DNA of 14,968 nt from Chloroflexota bacterium (GTDB taxonomy: Bacteria > Chloroflexota > Anaerolineae > Promineifilales > Promineifilaceae): the NCBI GenBank assembly GCA_008501785.1, contig QQUD01000485.1, positions 1-14,968 on the forward strand. The letters run 5' to 3'. Below the pieces are notes generated by a model, which was not told where the DNA came from, did no database searches, and was given only the letters and a program-made list of their open reading frames with translations. The first letter of the stretch is position 1. The number at the start of each line of letters is the position of its first letter. Below, piece by piece: positions 12,657 to 14,968 of the stretch. The translations under genes and the position numbers were made by a program.

Positions 12657-13259
12657 ATGCCTGAACCCGATCCAGCGAGAATCATGACCTTTGCAACGCC
12701 GAAAGATCTCGGCCTGTGGCTCAAGGTGAATCACGCCACCGAAAGTGAGCTGTGGGTGAAGATATTCAAGAAAAAGAGTGGTATTCCGAGCGTGACTTGG
12801 AACGATGTCGTGATTGAGGCGCTGTGCTGGGGCTGGATCGACGGCGTCAAGAAGTCAATCGATGACCAAGCCTATCTCCAGCGGATCACTCCAAGAAAGG
12901 CGCGAAGCAACTGGTCAAAAAGGAACAGAGAGCATGCGGAGCGTTTGATAAGCGAGGGCCGGATGACGGAGTCAGGGCTCGTGCATATTCGTGCCGCCAA
13001 AGCGGACGGCCGGTGGGAGAACGCCTATGTGGCAAGTGAAATGAAAGTGCCAGCGGATTTCTTGGCAGCACTGGAGAGCAAGCCAAAGGCGAAGCAGTTT
13101 TTTGAAACGCTCAATAAATCGAGTCGTTATGTCATCGCGTACGGATTGATAAGTGCGAAGAAACCCGAAACCAGACAGAGGCGATTTGCAAAATTCATGG
13201 ACATGCTTGTCCGCGAAGAAAAGCCGGACTCTGGCTCCAAAAAGACGAAAAAGGCATAA
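12657..13259 (+). CDS. YdeI/OmpD-associated family protein
   Basis: 200 aa from the ATG at 12657, with AGGAG 11 nt upstream; a GTG at 12618 lacks support. Family hallmarks run in order: LWLKVNHATESELWVKIFKK near the start, EALCWGWIDG, RITPRKARSNWSKRNREHAERL, then a C-terminal half with ERLISEGRMTESG, AAKADGRW and the helical ...YVIAYGLISAKKPETRQRRF.. segment. Members are soluble; some have been linked to bacteriocin or peptide tolerance, but the biochemical role is unknown. The gene has no copy of the iterated AACGGCCGTT palindrome (only ACGGCCGG) and its ends are flanked by inverted GTTATGCC/GGCATAAC, so it may have arrived separately, perhaps as a gene cassette. Confidence 0.85.
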   Translation: MPEPDPARIMTFATPKDLGLWLKVNHATESELWVKIFKKKSGIPSVTWNDVVIEALCWGWIDGVKKSIDDQAYLQRITPRKARSNWSKRNREHAERLISEGRMTESGLVHIRAAKADGRWENAYVASEMKVPADFLAALESKPKAKQFFETLNKSSRYVIAYGLISAKKPETRQRRFAKFMDMLVREEKPDSGSKKTKKA

Positions 13260-13335
13260 CAATGCATCCGCTTAAATCCGCACGTTTTGATGGCGAGCGC
13301 AGGTGTATTTGTGGCGAAAAATGGCGGTGTGAGCC

Positions 13336-14097
13336 TCAATACCCCAACTCAAGACCGCGCTTATGCAGCTTGAATGACGGCAGCAAGAACAAGCCGCTCG
13401 TCAACAATAACACCCCCAAATCCAGCCACGGATCGAGCAAGCCGTGCCCCAATACGGCGTGATTCATCAAATCCTGAGCGTAGGTAAGGGGCGAGAGATA
13501 GGCCAGCCCGCGCGCAAAAGCAGACATCTCGGTTAAGGGGACAAAGACGCCGCTGATGAACAGCAGCCCCCAACGAAGTAAGGTGCTGGGCATTTGTACG
13601 TCTCCGGGATTGCGGGTGGGAATGGAGCCAAAAATCAACCCCAGCGTCGAAAACGAGAACGCCCCCAGCAGAATACCGGCGACCAACAAGCCGGGGCGAA
13701 CGATACCCGTCTTGAAGAACAGAACGCCCGCCAGCGCGGACAGTGAGGCCACAACAATGGCGAAGAAAGCGCCAACGGCCGTTTTCCCCAACAACAGCGT
13801 CCACAGCGACATCGGCGCGGCCAACAACCGATCATACGTACCCAGTCGTCTCTCCAACGGGATGATAAAAGGGCCAGCCGCTGCAGCGGTGAAGAAAAGC
13901 GTCAAAGCCAGCAGGCGGGCCATTCCCTCGGCCGCCGCCATTTCCCGGCGCACCGAAAACGAAAAAAACATGAAAAAGGGCATCAAAAAACCAAACATAA
14001 TCATGCCCGGTCGCAGATAGTAAACTTTCACATCTTTGGCGGCCACTATCCAGGCATGGGCCAATTCATCGCGGAACCGTGTTGTCCAGGTGTTCAT
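13336..14097 (-). CDS. ABC-2 type transporter permease
   Basis: 253 aa from the ATG at 14097, chosen because it overlaps the ATPase stop as ATGA; the open frame continues upstream inside the ATPase gene in another frame and is not protein-like. Six hydrophobic helices and the ABC-2 signature after the second: LERRLGTYDRLLAAPMSLWTLLLGK (E-R-x-x-G-T...R-L-L...P...L-L-L-G-K). A late LSPLTYAQDLM matches the family's conserved P-x-x-Y segment. With the coupled ATPase it forms an exporter; substrates of such DrrAB/NatAB-like pairs range from drugs to lipids and cannot be read here. Confidence 0.9.
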   Translation of the reverse strand: MNTWTTRFRDELAHAWIVAAKDVKVYYLRPGMIMFGFLMPFFMFFSFSVRREMAAAEGMARLLALTLFFTAAAAGPFIIPLERRLGTYDRLLAAPMSLWTLLLGKTAVGAFFAIVVASLSALAGVLFFKTGIVRPGLLVAGILLGAFSFSTLGLIFGSIPTRNPGDVQMPSTLLRWGLLFISGVFVPLTEMSAFARGLAYLSPLTYAQDLMNHAVLGHGLLDPWLDLGVLLLTSGLFLLPSFKLHKRGLELGY

Positions 14098-14968
14098 CGT
14101 TTGCCTCCCTTGCCGTGCTGGTTGCGCGGTGGTTCTTTTGCCGCTTGTATTGTTCCCACCTGCTGCCCGGTAATCTCCAAAAAGACATCTTCCAGGCTGG
14201 GAGCCAGCGTGTTCAGAGTGACGACGCGCAAACGGTGCGCTTCGGCATAGCGCATCATGTGCGGCAGCAGGGTAGATGGATCGTCGGTGTACAAACGCCA
14301 TTTGTCGCCCACCTTGACCATCGTATTTACCGTCGGCAGGTCGGCCAAACCGGTGGTCGGCTGGTCGGCTGGTTTCAGCGCAACCTCCACCGATTGCAGC
14401 CGCTGAAAGGTTTGCTTGAGCCGTTCCGGGGTGTCAATAGCTGCGATACGGCCGTGATTGATAATTGCTACCCGGTCGCAAAGCTGGTTGGCTTCTTCAA
14501 TTTGGTGGGTGGTCAGGAAAACGGTCGTCCCCTCGGCGTTGAGCTGGCGGATAAGGGTCTGGATGGCCCGAGCGCTTTGGGCGTCCAATCCAGGGGTAGG
14601 CTCGTCTAAAAAGAGCAGCGCTGGTTTGTGGATGACAGCCATCGCAATGCTCAGGCGGCGGCGCATCCCTTTTGAGAAGTTTTCGGCCTTCACGTCGCGT
14701 TTTTCCCACAGGCCAAAGGTTTCCAGCAGTTCCTGCGCCCGCGCTTCCCGATCTGTTTTGGACAGGCGATAAAGCCGTCCGGTGAACATCAGGTTATCCC
14801 AGGCAGTTAGTTCCGTGTAGATGTTGGATTCTTCGGGAACCAGCCCGATTTGCCGTTTGGCGGGATAAGCGTCGTGGGCCAGATCGTGGCCGTTGATCAG
14901 AATTTGCCCCTCGGTTGGTTGCAGCAGGGTTGTTAACATGCGCTGGGTGGTTGACTTCCCGGCTCCGT
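14094..14968 (-). CDS. ABC transporter ATP-binding subunit (5' end cut by window)
   Basis: The visible part is about 291 codons; the gene continues beyond 14968. The frame at the edge reads GAGKSTTQRMLTTLL, the Walker A motif, so only the first 30-40 codons are missing. Further motifs in order: Q-loop region GLVPEES, signature FSKGMRRRLSIAMAV (variant of LSGGQ), Walker B LLFLDEPTPGLD, and H-loop LTTHQIEEA. A C-terminal extension of about 100 residues follows, as in DrrA-type exporters. The stop overlaps the permease ATG. The internal ATG at 14939 lies after Walker A and is not the start. Confidence 0.93.
   Translation of the reverse strand, partial: GAGKSTTQRMLTTLLQPTEGQILINGHDLAHDAYPAKRQIGLVPEESNIYTELTAWDNLMFTGRLYRLSKTDREARAQELLETFGLWEKRDVKAENFSKGMRRRLSIAMAVIHKPALLFLDEPTPGLDAQSARAIQTLIRQLNAEGTTVFLTTHQIEEANQLCDRVAIINHGRIAAIDTPERLKQTFQRLQSVEVALKPADQPTTGLADLPTVNTMVKVGDKWRLYTDDPSTLLPHMMRYAEAHRLRVVTLNTLAPSLEDVFLEITGQQVGTIQAAKEPPRNQHGKGGKR

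Larger units (their letters stand above)
76..14456. repeat. Highly iterated palindrome AACGGCCGTT, 13 copies
   Basis: Perfect 10-bp copies start at 76, 1501, 2151, 3817, 6394, 8212, 8939, 12336 and 13774. One-mismatch copies start at 3166, 7437 and 11294, and a two-mismatch copy at 14447. All 13 keep the 8-bp core ACGGCCGT. They are spread along the window at about one per 1.1 kb and sit inside ten or more different genes. Of the twelve in coding sequence, eight are read as Thr-Ala-Val, three in the Gly-Arg frame and one as Arg-Pro. Confidence 0.9.

Noticed and set aside
14098..14301. N-terminal extension of the ABC permease inside the ATPase gene
   Set aside because: Arg/Ala-rich shadow of the ATPase in another frame; the ATGA overlap gives the start at 14097.
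13336..14968. NosF/NosY copper-export pair for nitrous oxide reductase
   Set aside because: Motifs are those of general DrrAB-type ABC-2 exporters, there is no nosZ, nosD or nosL nearby, and the pair is separated from the redox genes by two other units.

Overview
The window is dense bacterial DNA of moderate GC content. It holds about sixteen protein genes (two cut by the window ends), no rRNA or tRNA that I can recognise, and many intergenic palindromes. Nothing identifies the organism directly. A tight palindrome, AACGGCCGTT, recurs about once per kilobase inside genes. Together with several Crp/Fnr regulators and GTAGGGG...CCCCTAC-type intergenic hairpins, this makes me favour an uncultured Chloroflexota (Anaerolineae-like) genome; that is inference from memory, not proof.

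Region 1 (1-4098, all minus strand). A 12-helix heme-copper-oxidase/NO-reductase-like protein is translationally coupled (ATGA overlap) to a lipoprotein that runs off the left end. Upstream lie a Dnr/Nnr-like Crp/Fnr regulator, a His-containing 6-7 helix membrane protein, and a second, Crp-like regulator. The gaps carry TGTGA-N6-TCACA or TGAC-N4-GTCA boxes. One overlaps the start of the Crp-like gene itself; others sit at class II activator distance from plausible -10 boxes.

Region 2 (4183-6843, plus). A soluble hybrid histidine kinase (three PAS domains, HisKA, HATPase, receiver), apparently coupled to a 22-codon leader ORF, ends at a perfect 10-bp stem shared with the convergent next gene.

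Region 3 (6857-10927). An 8-helix membrane protein diverges from a third Crp/Fnr regulator. Then, on the minus strand, come a NapH/NosR-like polyferredoxin membrane protein, a 53-codon one-helix protein coupled to it, and a second 8-helix protein that is a paralogue of the first. Regions 1-3 look like one redox/respiratory island under Crp/Fnr control, possibly for nitrogen oxides, though no recognised terminal reductase such as NirS, NirK or NosZ is present.

Region 4 (10928-12272, minus). An autoregulated operon: MarR regulator, small two-helix membrane protein, ICMT-type methyltransferase. It has a TTGACA-N17-TATAGT promoter overlapped by a 19-bp palindrome and ends in a hairpin terminator.

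Region 5 (12224-14968). A 433-bp gap with hairpins, a YdeI/OmpD-associated-family gene with cassette-like inverted ends, and an ABC-2 exporter pair (permease and ATPase) cut by the right end.

Main points for follow-up: the highly iterated palindrome, the unusual oxidase-like protein and its operon set, the matching Crp-type operators, the two short coupled ORFs, and several palindromic intergenic elements.
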